A stretch of DNA of 64,000 bases from an uncultured Porphyromonadaceae bacterium (GTDB taxonomy: Bacteria > Bacteroidota > Bacteroidia > Bacteroidales > Muribaculaceae): NCBI GenBank assembly GCA_905198125.1, contig CAJKBH010000016.1, forward strand, positions 1 through 64,000, written 5' to 3'. The number at the start of each line of letters is the position of its first letter. Positions within the stretch are counted from its first letter, which is position 1. The position numbers and the translations under genes are program-made. Positions 15,903-25,121 of the stretch are shown piece after piece. The notes below the pieces were generated by a model. It worked only from the letters and a program-made list of their open reading frames with translations, made no database searches and was not told where the DNA came from.

Positions 15903-18791
15903 CTATTGTATTTCTTCAGTCTGAGCCGGTTCTTCGGCCGGTTCTTCTTCCCCCTCAGAAGATTCCTCCACGGATTCCTCTCCTTCCTCGTCGGCTACGG
16001 GAGCCTTCAGCGCCGCGTCCTCGGTCTCGGCCACCGTCTTCTCCTCCTCATAGCGGAAGTATTCCTCAAATGAACGTCCCTCGCGCAGCAAGAGTTCGAA
16101 ATTCGGCTTGCTTATCATGATGGGACGCACGCCGTCCGGCAGTTCGAAATGCTTCTCGGCCATCACATTGCGGTAATGCTCCAATTGCTTCACGTTGCCG
16201 AATCCCTTGATTATGAGCAGTCCTACGTTACCGAACGACATCGGTTCCAGATCGAAGTCGCGCACCACGAACGACGAGAAGTTGAACCTCGCCACGTCGT
16301 ACAGCAGCTGGTTTGCGTTGACCGAATCCTTGGGGAAGGCCAGTACCAAGTATTGCGGCGAATTCGGATCGCGCTCGAAGTTGGCCGGCGTACCGTCGGG
16401 GTTCGTGCCAACCGAGTCGTTGCTGAGCCTCATGGTCCACAGCATTCCGCGCTGGTTCGACATTCCCTTGTTGGGCTGGCGACCCTGGCGCAGTCCCTTC
16501 ACTATGCTTCCGGCCATCGGCGTCATGTCGGTATCGGGCCATTTCTCCAGCAGGTATTCCAGCCGCTCCCTGAACTTCGGCACGTTGTCCTCCGTCAGAT
16601 AGCTCAGCGCGTCGATAAACACGAACTTCGGCAATATCTTCGACAGCGGGAAGTCGCGCTCCATCTCGCCGGTCAGTTCGTGCACGCGGCTGTTGGCGTT
16701 CTGCAGGTAGGCGTCGTAGGCGTTCTGATATTTCTCCTCCTGCACCTGGTTCATACGGCGCAGGTTGTCGAAATAATTCGAATCGAGCATGGCCTGGCCG
16801 TACGGCGAGTCGGGGAAGTCGGAAAGTATCAGCGCGCGCCATTTCTCGGCCTGCGCCTTGTCGCCGGTGCGCACCGCCATCAGGTACATGTTGTAGTACA
16901 CGTCAAGGCGGTAGATATTGTCCGAGTAACGCTCCAACAGTTTGTTGAACTCCCTGCGCGATGCCGGGAAATCGTCGAGCTTGTCCTTCAGTATCAGACC
17001 CATGTTGTACAGGCCCTCCTGAATCACGTCGTTGCACACCTTTATTTCCTCGGGCGTCTTGGGAATCTGAGCCAGGTAATACTCCACGTTATGCGGATCG
17101 GAAGCCGCCTCCTGAGCCTCCTTTTCCTTCTTCTGGTCGTCGGTCATGGCCGTGGTGTCGTTGGGCAATCCTTCCGAGCCTTCGCTATCCTCCTCGGATT
17201 CCTCCGGCTCGTCGAGCGAATAGGTGGTCTTGTTGCGGCGGCGCCAGTCGTCCTCGTTCTTGCGCGCACCCCAGCGGCGCACGAACTCCGTCTTGCCCTG
17301 GTTCTTGGTCATGGTGTTGTAGAAGTACCAGGACTTGTCGGTATTGTTCATTATGCCGGTGGTGGGAGCGTCGTTTCGCTTGATATTGTCGTCCACGCCC
17401 TGATTCTGCGCCAGATATTCCTCGCGGGCTGCATCCTCGGCGGCCTTGCGCTCGCGCTCCTTGAGTTCGTCCACTATCTTCTGGCACACTTTCCGCTGTT
17501 CCTCGGGAGTCATTTTCGACAGCGTCAGCAGCGAGTCCTGCAGATGCACGTTGCCGGCGTATGTGGCAAGCTCGTCCAGCACGTCGCTACGCTTCTTCAG
17601 CATCTTGTAGTCGGGATACGTCTCCGGCAACTGCGGTATCGCCTCCGAATAGCAGGGCTGCGCCTTGACATAATCTCCCTGCTTGAAGTATATGCCGCCC
17701 AACGTGAGCTGGGCCAGGGCCTTGTCGATGCCGTTGCGGGTGGATTTCTCCACGGCCAGGCAATAGTTCTTCACGGCTTCGGCCGTGTCCTTGCGGTTCA
17801 GGTAGAGGTTGCCGATGGCGTAATAAATCTGGTCAAGGAATTCGGAGTTACGGGCATAGCGCGTCATGGCCTTGAGCGAACGCACCTCTCCCTTGATGTT
17901 GGTGCCCTGGAATACCTCGCTCTGCTTGATGCGTGCGTTGAATTTGGTGCGGTAGTTGGTGGACGCTCCGGCTCCGGCTTTCTTGAATGCCTTGTAAGCC
18001 TCTTTTTTCTTGCCCAACTGCGTATATGTCTGTCCCAACAGGAACCACAGTCTGTTCTTCTGCGAACCCTTGGCATGACCGGCGGCATATTGCAGCGGCT
18101 CCACCGCCTTCTCCCACTGGCGCGTGTGCACGTAATAGTCGGCCCATGCCAGGTTGTACAGGTTCTTCAGGTAGCCGTTGGTCAGGCTTTTCTCCTTGAC
18201 GGGGTGCAGGGCGTTTTCCGCCTCGTAGTCCCATCCCATTGCTAAGTAGCTGAGGGCCATCCACAGCTGCGCCTCGGTCACGGTGTTGGGCAGCCATGTG
18301 AAATGCTTGGAAGTATAGAGGAATGTGGAGGCGGCGCCTAAGAAATCGCCGTCCATATATTGCCCCTTGCCCATCGTGATCCACGAATTGTGCAGGAATG
18401 GATTGAACTCGTCGCGGGCACGGAACGCCTTCTCCTTGGGCGTTCCCTTCTTTTTGGGCGGTTTCTTCTTGATGGAATGCAGCTGTATGGACTTCTGCAT
18501 CTTCTCGATGGTGCGCTTGAAGGATCCGGTGGGCTGCGGAGCCTTCTTGTCGTTGCGCGCCTCGGCGGGATGTATCAGCACGCGCTGCGAGTAGTCGTCC
18601 TCGTAGTTGGCGAGCATCTCTTTCAGCTGCTCGTCATAATTGGTCTTGCCGTTGTAGTAGACGTTGTAACGTGTGGTGAATGCCTGCCAGTTGCGCGAGG
18701 CGGGGGTGTTGCGGTTGGTGCCGCACGACACAGCGCCGGCCGTAATGGCCGCCGCAAGCATGAACATCGTCGCTTTTACCCACTTTTTCAC
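15903..18791 (-). CDS. porW: type IX secretion lipoprotein PorW/SprE (TPR)
   Basis: 962 residues. It has a lipoprotein signal with Cys23 (AGAVSCGTN), followed at once by the RYNVYYNGKTNYDE stretch that typifies PorW/SprE proteins. About 200 residues in, TPR repeats begin (LWMALSYLAMGWDYEAENAL and others), and the C-terminus is very acidic (Glu-rich, about 915-962). PorW/SprE is an outer-membrane lipoprotein required for type IX secretion and gliding. Its tight linkage to porX (3 nt) supports the call. It is larger than the P. gingivalis protein and closer to SprE size. Confidence 0.85.
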   Translation of the reverse strand: MKKWVKATMFMLAAAITAGAVSCGTNRNTPASRNWQAFTTRYNVYYNGKTNYDEQLKEMLANYEDDYSQRVLIHPAEARNDKKAPQPTGSFKRTIEKMQKSIQLHSIKKKPPKKKGTPKEKAFRARDEFNPFLHNSWITMGKGQYMDGDFLGAASTFLYTSKHFTWLPNTVTEAQLWMALSYLAMGWDYEAENALHPVKEKSLTNGYLKNLYNLAWADYYVHTRQWEKAVEPLQYAAGHAKGSQKNRLWFLLGQTYTQLGKKKEAYKAFKKAGAGASTNYRTKFNARIKQSEVFQGTNIKGEVRSLKAMTRYARNSEFLDQIYYAIGNLYLNRKDTAEAVKNYCLAVEKSTRNGIDKALAQLTLGGIYFKQGDYVKAQPCYSEAIPQLPETYPDYKMLKKRSDVLDELATYAGNVHLQDSLLTLSKMTPEEQRKVCQKIVDELKERERKAAEDAAREEYLAQNQGVDDNIKRNDAPTTGIMNNTDKSWYFYNTMTKNQGKTEFVRRWGARKNEDDWRRRNKTTYSLDEPEESEEDSEGSEGLPNDTTAMTDDQKKEKEAQEAASDPHNVEYYLAQIPKTPEEIKVCNDVIQEGLYNMGLILKDKLDDFPASRREFNKLLERYSDNIYRLDVYYNMYLMAVRTGDKAQAEKWRALILSDFPDSPYGQAMLDSNYFDNLRRMNQVQEEKYQNAYDAYLQNANSRVHELTGEMERDFPLSKILPKFVFIDALSYLTEDNVPKFRERLEYLLEKWPDTDMTPMAGSIVKGLRQGRQPNKGMSNQRGMLWTMRLSNDSVGTNPDGTPANFERDPNSPQYLVLAFPKDSVNANQLLYDVARFNFSSFVVRDFDLEPMSFGNVGLLIIKGFGNVKQLEHYRNVMAEKHFELPDGVRPIMISKPNFELLLREGRSFEEYFRYEEEKTVAETEDAALKAPVADEEGEESVEESSEGEEEPAEEPAQTEEIQ

Positions 18792-18856
18792 CTCTTTAAA
18801 ACGAAGTTCATCCCCCCGATATTGTCAGATGACGCCTCACAACGCCATTCATCGTG

Positions 18857-19801
18857 TCACAGATGCGCCAGCATCTCGTCCTTGTGGTCGCCCCAGCGCT
18901 CGTAATATTGCTCGCGGGTTCGCTTCCACCGCTTGTGGCTCCACAGATAATACTGCGGCGCTTCGCTGATGTTGGCCTGCAGCATGTCGAAGTACCGGCG
19001 CGTGATCGAGAAGTCAGGCTCCTTTTTCGGTGTATCTGTAATCGGCACGAACTTCAATACGTACCGGCCTCGCTTCGGACGGCTCAGATGGCAGTAATAC
19101 ACCTCGGAATCCAGGAACTTCGAGATTCGTTCCGGTCCGGTGAACACCGCCGTATCGTGGTTCAGGAAATCGACGAACAGATGCGCCTCCCAGCCGGGCC
19201 GCTGGTCGGCTATGAAACCGGTCACCGACGGCCTGCCACTGCGCTTGCAGTCTATCAGGAAGCGCATTATCTCCTTCATCGGCTCGTTATTGGCGTGGAA
19301 ATGCGTGCGTATCCTGATGAACAGACGGTCCATCGCCTTGTTGTGCAGCGGATGGTACACCTGCGCGCACACCGCATCCTCAGGGAAATGAACGGGCAAC
19401 GACGACACCCATTCCCAGTTGCAGTAATGACCCAGGAACAGGGTGACGTTGCGGCCCTGTTCCAGCGCGCGGCTCACCGGCTCCGGATTCTCCACCACAA
19501 GGCGCCGCCTGATGGTGCGCTCTGACATGGTCAGGAGCTTCAGAGTCTCCACGCCGTAATCGGCCAGCCAGTGATAGAATCCCTTCTCGATGCGGCGCAG
19601 CTCCTTGGTGTCCCTGTCGGGAAACGCCTCCTCTATGTTGCGGCGCACGGTACCCCGTCGGTAATGCACCACGCATCGCGCCAGCCATGCCGTGACATCG
19701 GCAAACAGATACAATACCCTGAGCGGCAGCAGCGACAGCGGATACACCACGCCGCACAATAATATATAGTTGATTTTATCCTTGAACCTCAGTTTCATCA
19801 C
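18857..19801 (-). CDS. LpxL/HtrB-like lipid A acyltransferase
   Basis: 314 residues. A short N-terminal hydrophobic helix (about 12-37) is followed by the lysophospholipid acyltransferase core; the HX4D/E catalytic motif appears as GHYCNWEW near residue 124. It would add a secondary acyl chain to lipid A at the inner membrane. The gene starts inside the end of the upstream ABC permease gene (26-nt overlap), so it is probably the last gene of the TolC-HlyD-permease operon, an association seen with envelope export genes. Confidence 0.85.
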   Translation of the reverse strand: MMKLRFKDKINYILLCGVVYPLSLLPLRVLYLFADVTAWLARCVVHYRRGTVRRNIEEAFPDRDTKELRRIEKGFYHWLADYGVETLKLLTMSERTIRRRLVVENPEPVSRALEQGRNVTLFLGHYCNWEWVSSLPVHFPEDAVCAQVYHPLHNKAMDRLFIRIRTHFHANNEPMKEIMRFLIDCKRSGRPSVTGFIADQRPGWEAHLFVDFLNHDTAVFTGPERISKFLDSEVYYCHLSRPKRGRYVLKFVPITDTPKKEPDFSITRRYFDMLQANISEAPQYYLWSHKRWKRTREQYYERWGDHKDEMLAHL

Positions 19802-21068
19802 GTTCCGTTCGTTGTGCCTTAATCTGCGCCACGACTACCGCACGCTGCAGCTCGTGGCGTCTTATCTCGGGATGCACCACCCATTTCTGGGCGCACCATC
19901 CCGCTATCCACCATACAACGGCCAGAATCCACAGATTGATATATTCCGAACCCACCTGCCACAGTCGCGAGCCGTCGGTGTTCATCTTCACGAATCCTTC
20001 CACGCCCCATGTCGAGGGGAATATCGCGCCGAGCCAGCGCCATACCACCGGCATGTCGTAACGCGGCCAGATTATGCCGGATATCAACAGGAACAGCAGG
20101 GAGGTGACCACCCAGCTCACGAACACCGACTCGCGCTCAGTCACCACGGCCTGGAACACGAAACCCATGCCGACACACCCTAACGTCATCGGCAACAGGA
20201 ACATCAGTTCCTCCAGCACGTTCCCGGCCATCGGGAACCGGAATATCATCGGCACATAGTGTATCATGAACACGCACGGAATGAACATGATGGTCATGTA
20301 GCACAACGCCTGTCCGAGCATGGTGCCGATGGTGGAGCCCATGTAGTTGTAGGGATTGTACAGCGTGAATCGCGGATTCTCGTGCTTGGCGCCTCCGGCC
20401 ATTCCCACCACCAATATCAGACACTGCTGCAATATCAGGATTATCACCGCGGGCATGATGAACGAATCGAAACCGCTCTTGATGTTTCCCAAACTTGCAT
20501 TCACTATCGGCATCAGGTTGCCGTCGGTGATGGTGCCTACCAATGGCCCGACACGGTTTATGGTCTCGGTCATCAGTTCCGAGCCCATGTCCTCCATCAC
20601 GTTCGTGACGGCTATCAGCAGCGACTTATACCTGAGCAGCAGGCTCATCTCGCAATACATCACGGCATTGCCGGTCTCTCCGCGGCCCACCTTGCGCTCG
20701 AATCCCTCCGGTATCTCCAGAATGGCGTAACAGTCGCCCCGGTTCATGGCCTCGCGGGCTTCGGCCAGGTCGGTGGCGTAGCCCATGACCCAAGCCTGCT
20801 CGCAGGCGTCGATCTTGCGCACCATCTCGCGGCTGAGCGGAGTGCGGTCGTGGTCCACCACGATCATCTCCACCTCGCGCACCACTTCCGGATTGTATAT
20901 CAGCGAATAGAGCACAGGATACACGAACGGCAGGAAGCCGAAGAACAACAGCAGCCCCTTGTCGTGCAGCACCAGGGTGAACTCGTGCGCATACACCCGG
21001 AACAGCCGTGTCAGCCACGCCTTGACATGTCCCCACGGACTCCGTTTCTTTCTATTCCGATACCTCAT
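19776..21068 (-). CDS. ABC-2 type permease (second)
   Basis: 430 residues. The ABC2_membrane_3 layout is visible: a cytoplasmic N-terminus, one transmembrane helix (LLFFGFLPFVYPVLYSLIY), a large periplasmic domain, then five helices in the C-terminal half (about 205-400). It lies 3 nt after a homologous permease gene and downstream of HlyD and TolC genes, forming a YhhJ/YbhR-like exporter pair. No ATP-binding subunit is encoded in the operon. The substrate is unknown. Confidence 0.88.
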   Translation of the reverse strand: MRYRNRKKRSPWGHVKAWLTRLFRVYAHEFTLVLHDKGLLLFFGFLPFVYPVLYSLIYNPEVVREVEMIVVDHDRTPLSREMVRKIDACEQAWVMGYATDLAEAREAMNRGDCYAILEIPEGFERKVGRGETGNAVMYCEMSLLLRYKSLLIAVTNVMEDMGSELMTETINRVGPLVGTITDGNLMPIVNASLGNIKSGFDSFIMPAVIILILQQCLILVVGMAGGAKHENPRFTLYNPYNYMGSTIGTMLGQALCYMTIMFIPCVFMIHYVPMIFRFPMAGNVLEELMFLLPMTLGCVGMGFVFQAVVTERESVFVSWVVTSLLFLLISGIIWPRYDMPVVWRWLGAIFPSTWGVEGFVKMNTDGSRLWQVGSEYINLWILAVVWWIAGWCAQKWVVHPEIRRHELQRAVVVAQIKAQRTERDETEVQG

Positions 21069-21071
21069 GGT

Positions 21072-22271
21072 TTAAGGACTATATACAGGTTTCACAAATG
21101 CCTTCCTGACGCGGCCCATCAGCAGGATGGCCAGCAACGGATACACTAAGTAGCAGGCAAACCATATTCCCGAATAGTGGAACGGCAGTCCGTTCAGCGC
21201 TGTGTTGGCGTATATCAGGAAGTTATAGCGGGCAGGCATCAGATAGCTGAATATTGCCATACCGCTGTACATGCTCTGCACCGGGAACGAATAGGCGGCG
21301 ATTGAGAACGTCAATATGCCGGTCAGCGCGCACACCGAAAGACTGAACCTCAGGTTGGGCAACGCGCCGAACACGGCCACGGCAAACGCCTGCGACGCCA
21401 CCACATACAGCAGCTGCGACAAGGCTATGACCCACCATTGACCGTACATGGGATAGTGGTTGAACCTGAACATCCATGCGGTCAGGAAAAATGCCATCAC
21501 CCACCATATCACTGTCTGCGGGAACAGCTTGCCGAACAGTGCCCGGGCTATCGATCCGTGCGCCATCTTCATGAGGCGGGGCGACGTGTGGTATTTTACT
21601 TCCTGCCCCAGGGCGAACACGGTGCACAGCATTATCATCAGCTGCAGCACGGCGGGCATGAACGAGTTGCCGAGATATATGCCGTAGTTCAGCTGCGGGT
21701 TTCCTATGCAGCGCGACGTCACGTTGACGGGCATCATCAGCGAGGCGAAGTTCTCAGGATTCTGGCCCACGTCCTGCACAACCTCCATGGCCACTCCGGC
21801 CTTGGAATATATGGCCGTGGCCTTGAAGGTCTTGAACAGCAGCGTGCCGGGCACGTAGTACGCCATGTTGGTATAGAACGTGATGGCCGGCTTGCGTCCT
21901 GACAGCAGGTCGGACTGGAAGTTTTCCGGAATCATGAAGAATCCGTATATCTTGCCCTCCTGCAGCATCTGACGCGCCTGGGTATATGAATTGGGCGTCT
22001 CCTTCAGGTCCACCATCTGCATGCCGCTTAAGGTCTGGGTGATGCCGCGCGACAGCTTGGTACCGTCCTTGTCGACGATGCCGGCGGGTATGCGTGTGGG
22101 CAGTCCCGCGTCAAGCATGGTGCCTATGAACAGGAACATGAACAGCGGCAGCAGGAACAGCCCCACCCACATCAGCGGTCTGCGCGCTATCTGGATCAGG
22201 GAGCGTACCATTATTCCCTTCACCGTGTCGGGAATAATCCACACCTTGCTGCCGCGGGGTTCCGTTTTCAT
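21072..22271 (-). CDS. ABC-2 type permease (first)
   Basis: 399 residues, same fold as the following gene: an N-terminal helix (PLMWVGLFLLPLFMFLFIGTM), a periplasmic loop of about 140 residues, then several helices from about 190 to 390. The start overlaps the stop of the HlyD gene (ATGA), indicating coupled translation. Together the two permeases would form the inner-membrane channel of a drug or lipid exporter that connects through HlyD to TolC. Confidence 0.88.
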   Translation of the reverse strand: MKTEPRGSKVWIIPDTVKGIMVRSLIQIARRPLMWVGLFLLPLFMFLFIGTMLDAGLPTRIPAGIVDKDGTKLSRGITQTLSGMQMVDLKETPNSYTQARQMLQEGKIYGFFMIPENFQSDLLSGRKPAITFYTNMAYYVPGTLLFKTFKATAIYSKAGVAMEVVQDVGQNPENFASLMMPVNVTSRCIGNPQLNYGIYLGNSFMPAVLQLMIMLCTVFALGQEVKYHTSPRLMKMAHGSIARALFGKLFPQTVIWWVMAFFLTAWMFRFNHYPMYGQWWVIALSQLLYVVASQAFAVAVFGALPNLRFSLSVCALTGILTFSIAAYSFPVQSMYSGMAIFSYLMPARYNFLIYANTALNGLPFHYSGIWFACYLVYPLLAILLMGRVRKAFVKPVYSP

Positions 22272-23401
22272 TTCTTGTCTTCTTTACCTTCGGCCTTACC
22301 TGCCACGCCCTTGTACACCACCGACATTCCGGGACGGAAATTCTCGATGGGCTTCTCGGGGCGGGCCTTGATCTGGAACGTACGGGCGTCATAGTCGCCT
22401 GTGGCCTTGGTGGCCTGCCAGTTGGCGTATGTACCCAGGTCCTTGATATAGAACACGCTCATTTCCGTATTCATGTCCAGGGCCGGGATGTACACCTTTA
22501 GCTTCGTGCCTACCTCTATGTCCTTCAGCATTGTCTCGCGCACGTTGAACACGGCCCAGCGGTCGGGCAGCTGTAGTGTCGCCACGGGCGCGCCGGTGGC
22601 TATAAGTTCCGACACGGCAGGATAGATGCTGATGATCTCGCCGTCGAACGGCGCGGTCAGGTACTGGTCCTCGCGTATGGCCTCCACCTTCTTGGTCGAC
22701 ATCTTGGCCACGGTCACCAGCGCGCTGGCGGTCTCCTTGTCTTCGGGCTGTGCTCCGGACTTGGCCAGCTCATAGCTGGAACGTGCCGCCTCGGCACCCG
22801 ATTTCGCCATCTCGTATGCGGCCTTGGCCTCGTCACGGCGCTGGGCCGACACCACACCCTTGGCATAGAGTGCCTCCATGCGCCGGTAGGTCTTCTCGGC
22901 GATGGTCACGCCGGCCTGGGCCTGCTCCCACACGTCCTTGGCGGCCTGGACTATCTGAACACGCGTGCCTGCGTCCACTTTCTTGCGGCCAGCGGCGGCC
23001 ACGTCCTCCATGGCCTGCGCCTCGTCATACTGCGCGTCGACCAGAGGCGAGACTATGTGCACCAGCGTGTCGCCCTTGCGCACCTGCTGGCCTTCCTCCA
23101 CATATATATGGGCCACACGGCCTGGCATCTTGCCGGACACCCGTATTTCGGTGGCTTCCCCCTGGCCCTGCACCACATCGGGGCCGGGCTTGATCACAAG
23201 AAAGCCCAGCACCGCAAGCGCCGCAAGTATTATGAGCAGCACCACGATGGTGCTTAACAGGAATCTGTCTTTCTTGGACACTGCCACCGGATCCTCCTCG
23301 CCCATAGGCACTATGCGCACCACGGGCACCTTCTCCGACGTCACGCTGTCGGATGCCGGCGTCATGTTTTCTCTCTGCTGTGTATTATTGTCTGTTGCCA
23401 T
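22268..23401 (-). CDS. HlyD/EmrA family periplasmic adaptor
   Basis: 377 residues. A cytoplasmic tail of about 40 residues is followed by one transmembrane helix (TIVVLLIILAALAVLGFLVI), a lipoyl-like half-motif (VEEGQQVRKGDTLVHI), a helical hairpin (about 120-210) and the closing lipoyl/beta-barrel segment (APFDGEIISIYPAVSEL). It links the inner-membrane permeases to the TolC channel. It is 43 nt downstream of the TolC gene and overlaps the first permease gene. Confidence 0.92.
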   Translation of the reverse strand: MATDNNTQQRENMTPASDSVTSEKVPVVRIVPMGEEDPVAVSKKDRFLLSTIVVLLIILAALAVLGFLVIKPGPDVVQGQGEATEIRVSGKMPGRVAHIYVEEGQQVRKGDTLVHIVSPLVDAQYDEAQAMEDVAAAGRKKVDAGTRVQIVQAAKDVWEQAQAGVTIAEKTYRRMEALYAKGVVSAQRRDEAKAAYEMAKSGAEAARSSYELAKSGAQPEDKETASALVTVAKMSTKKVEAIREDQYLTAPFDGEIISIYPAVSELIATGAPVATLQLPDRWAVFNVRETMLKDIEVGTKLKVYIPALDMNTEMSVFYIKDLGTYANWQATKATGDYDARTFQIKARPEKPIENFRPGMSVVYKGVAGKAEGKEDKK

Positions 23402-23444
23402 CTCGCTGTATTTTTCCGTTTCTTAATTGCCGGGTGGTACCGTT

Positions 23445-24893
23445 TCAATTGCCGAGGGTTCCGAGCACCTTGGCCAGATATACTTCGCACAGGCGCACGC
23501 CTATTTCCGCGTCTATCTTCTCGGAATTTGCCTGAAGCCAGCCGGTCTGTGCCAGTATCACGTCATTGGTGGTCATCACGCCCTCCTGGAAGGCGATGCG
23601 GGCGTTGTCCAGGTTCTCCTGCGCGCTGCGCATGTTGGAGCGCGTCATGTCCAGGGTCTTGAACGCCTCCTGGAACTTGAACCTGGCCTGCGACACCTGA
23701 AGCTCCACTTTCTGTTCCATGTCCTCCAGCATCAGCTGCTGGGCGCGCGTGGCGCTCTTGGCGGCACGGTAGTGGTTGTAGTTGCCGCCCCAGTGCCAGA
23801 TGGGTATGGTCAGCGCCGCGCCTACCGAGAAGCCGCCGCGCACATGCTTGCTGAAGCCGTTGTTAAGGTTAGGCGTCGAGAATTCGTAGGCTCCGAACAC
23901 TCCCACCTTGGGAAGCATGGTACCCATCACCATCCTCTCGCGCCCTTTCAGCACGTTAATGCCCTGGCGTATGGCCTCCAGGTCCTGACGGTTGGCGTAC
24001 ACATCCTCCAGATTGTATGTATATGCCGGCGGTGTCGACGACACTCCGTCCACTTCGTCGCTCAGCGTGAGCTGCGTATCGGCGGGGAGGCCGCACACCT
24101 GCGCCAGATTCATCCGCGCCAGCGTCAGTCCGTCGTTCACCTTCGTCTCCATTATTCGTGCCTCGTTCAGCTTCACATCCACGGTCAGCACGTCGCTGCG
24201 CGTGGCCACTCCCTCCTCGTACATCGCCTCGACGTTGCGGTGCAGCGTATCGACAAGCTGGACGAAACTTTCAGCCAATTTCTGCTTGGCTCGCAGAGAC
24301 ACCACCAGCCAGTAAGCCTGGTCCACGGCGAATGTCACCTCCTGCACCACGGCGTTGCGACCGGCCACGGCCGCGCTCTCGGCATACCGGGCTATGTCGT
24401 TCAGGGCCTTTATGGTTCCGCCCATGAACACCGGCTGCGTCAGCGTCACCGCGCCCGTAAAGATATGGTGCGTGTCGAAACTCAGCGCATCCTTGGGTAT
24501 CACGGCCACTTCCGTCGGAATGTAGCCTCCGCCGTCGGGATTCTTGATGGGATTGCCCTGGGGATCGGTCAGTATGTTCCAGTCGAACTTGCCCGTGCCG
24601 GGATTGAACGACATGGTCGGAAGCTTGGCGTCCTCGGCCAGCAGATTGATCTTACGCTGATTGTACATGTAAGCGGCGCTGAAATCGATGCCGGGCAGAT
24701 ACATGGCCTTGGCCGCTTTGCGGTCGTAGCCGGTGCCGGTCACCGTCTCCTGCGCTATCGCGATGGTCTTGTTGTTGCGCAACGCCATGCTGCGGCATGA
24801 GTCAAGACTCACCACGCCACCCTGCGCGCTGACGCCCGCGACACCTGCCGCGGCTATAACAAGAGTCAATATGGAGCGTCTGTATTTTGCCAT
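23445..24893 (-). CDS. TolC family outer-membrane efflux protein
   Basis: 482 residues with an SpI signal peptide (cleavage after about residue 23, GVSAQ). Two copies of the outer-membrane efflux (OEP) repeat are visible; each has the long helices and the LDSCRSMALRNN-type start and LNEARIMETKVNDGL-type hairpins. It forms the outer-membrane channel of the tripartite exporter. First gene of the minus-strand operon. Confidence 0.92.
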   Translation of the reverse strand: MAKYRRSILTLVIAAAGVAGVSAQGGVVSLDSCRSMALRNNKTIAIAQETVTGTGYDRKAAKAMYLPGIDFSAAYMYNQRKINLLAEDAKLPTMSFNPGTGKFDWNILTDPQGNPIKNPDGGGYIPTEVAVIPKDALSFDTHHIFTGAVTLTQPVFMGGTIKALNDIARYAESAAVAGRNAVVQEVTFAVDQAYWLVVSLRAKQKLAESFVQLVDTLHRNVEAMYEEGVATRSDVLTVDVKLNEARIMETKVNDGLTLARMNLAQVCGLPADTQLTLSDEVDGVSSTPPAYTYNLEDVYANRQDLEAIRQGINVLKGRERMVMGTMLPKVGVFGAYEFSTPNLNNGFSKHVRGGFSVGAALTIPIWHWGGNYNHYRAAKSATRAQQLMLEDMEQKVELQVSQARFKFQEAFKTLDMTRSNMRSAQENLDNARIAFQEGVMTTNDVILAQTGWLQANSEKIDAEIGVRLCEVYLAKVLGTLGN

Positions 24894-24955
24894 AAAGATA
24901 TGATTCTATGTGGAATTTCGCTACTCTTAATAAACGCAAAAAGATAGCCAAAGAA

Positions 24956-24985
24956 TTGACGCATATATTAAAATGCGTATATTTG
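24956..24985 (+). promoter_or_regulatory. MATE gene promoter with palindromic operator in the spacer
   Basis: TTG (24956-24958), 19 nt, then TATATTTG (24978-24985) matches the Bacteroidetes consensus. The spacer holds the inverted repeat ACGCAT (24959-24964) / ATGCGT (24973-24978), ideally placed for a repressor. It drives the MATE gene about 135 nt downstream and lies upstream of the divergent tolC gene. Confidence 0.6.
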
Positions 24986-25121
24986 ACCAACAAATGTCCT
25001 TTTTGGAGCATAAAATTATCAATCATCAAATAATAGGAGTGTCCTTGCCGTTACTCAACATACGGAACTTTCGTCATTAAGAAATTTTAGAAACGACTTC
25101 AATCCGCTCCGCATCCAGTGT

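Noticed and set aside
16149..18245. 698-codon open frame on the plus strand
   Set aside because: It lies fully antisense to porW; GC-rich codon use of the real gene opens the complementary frame, and the product has no known motif.
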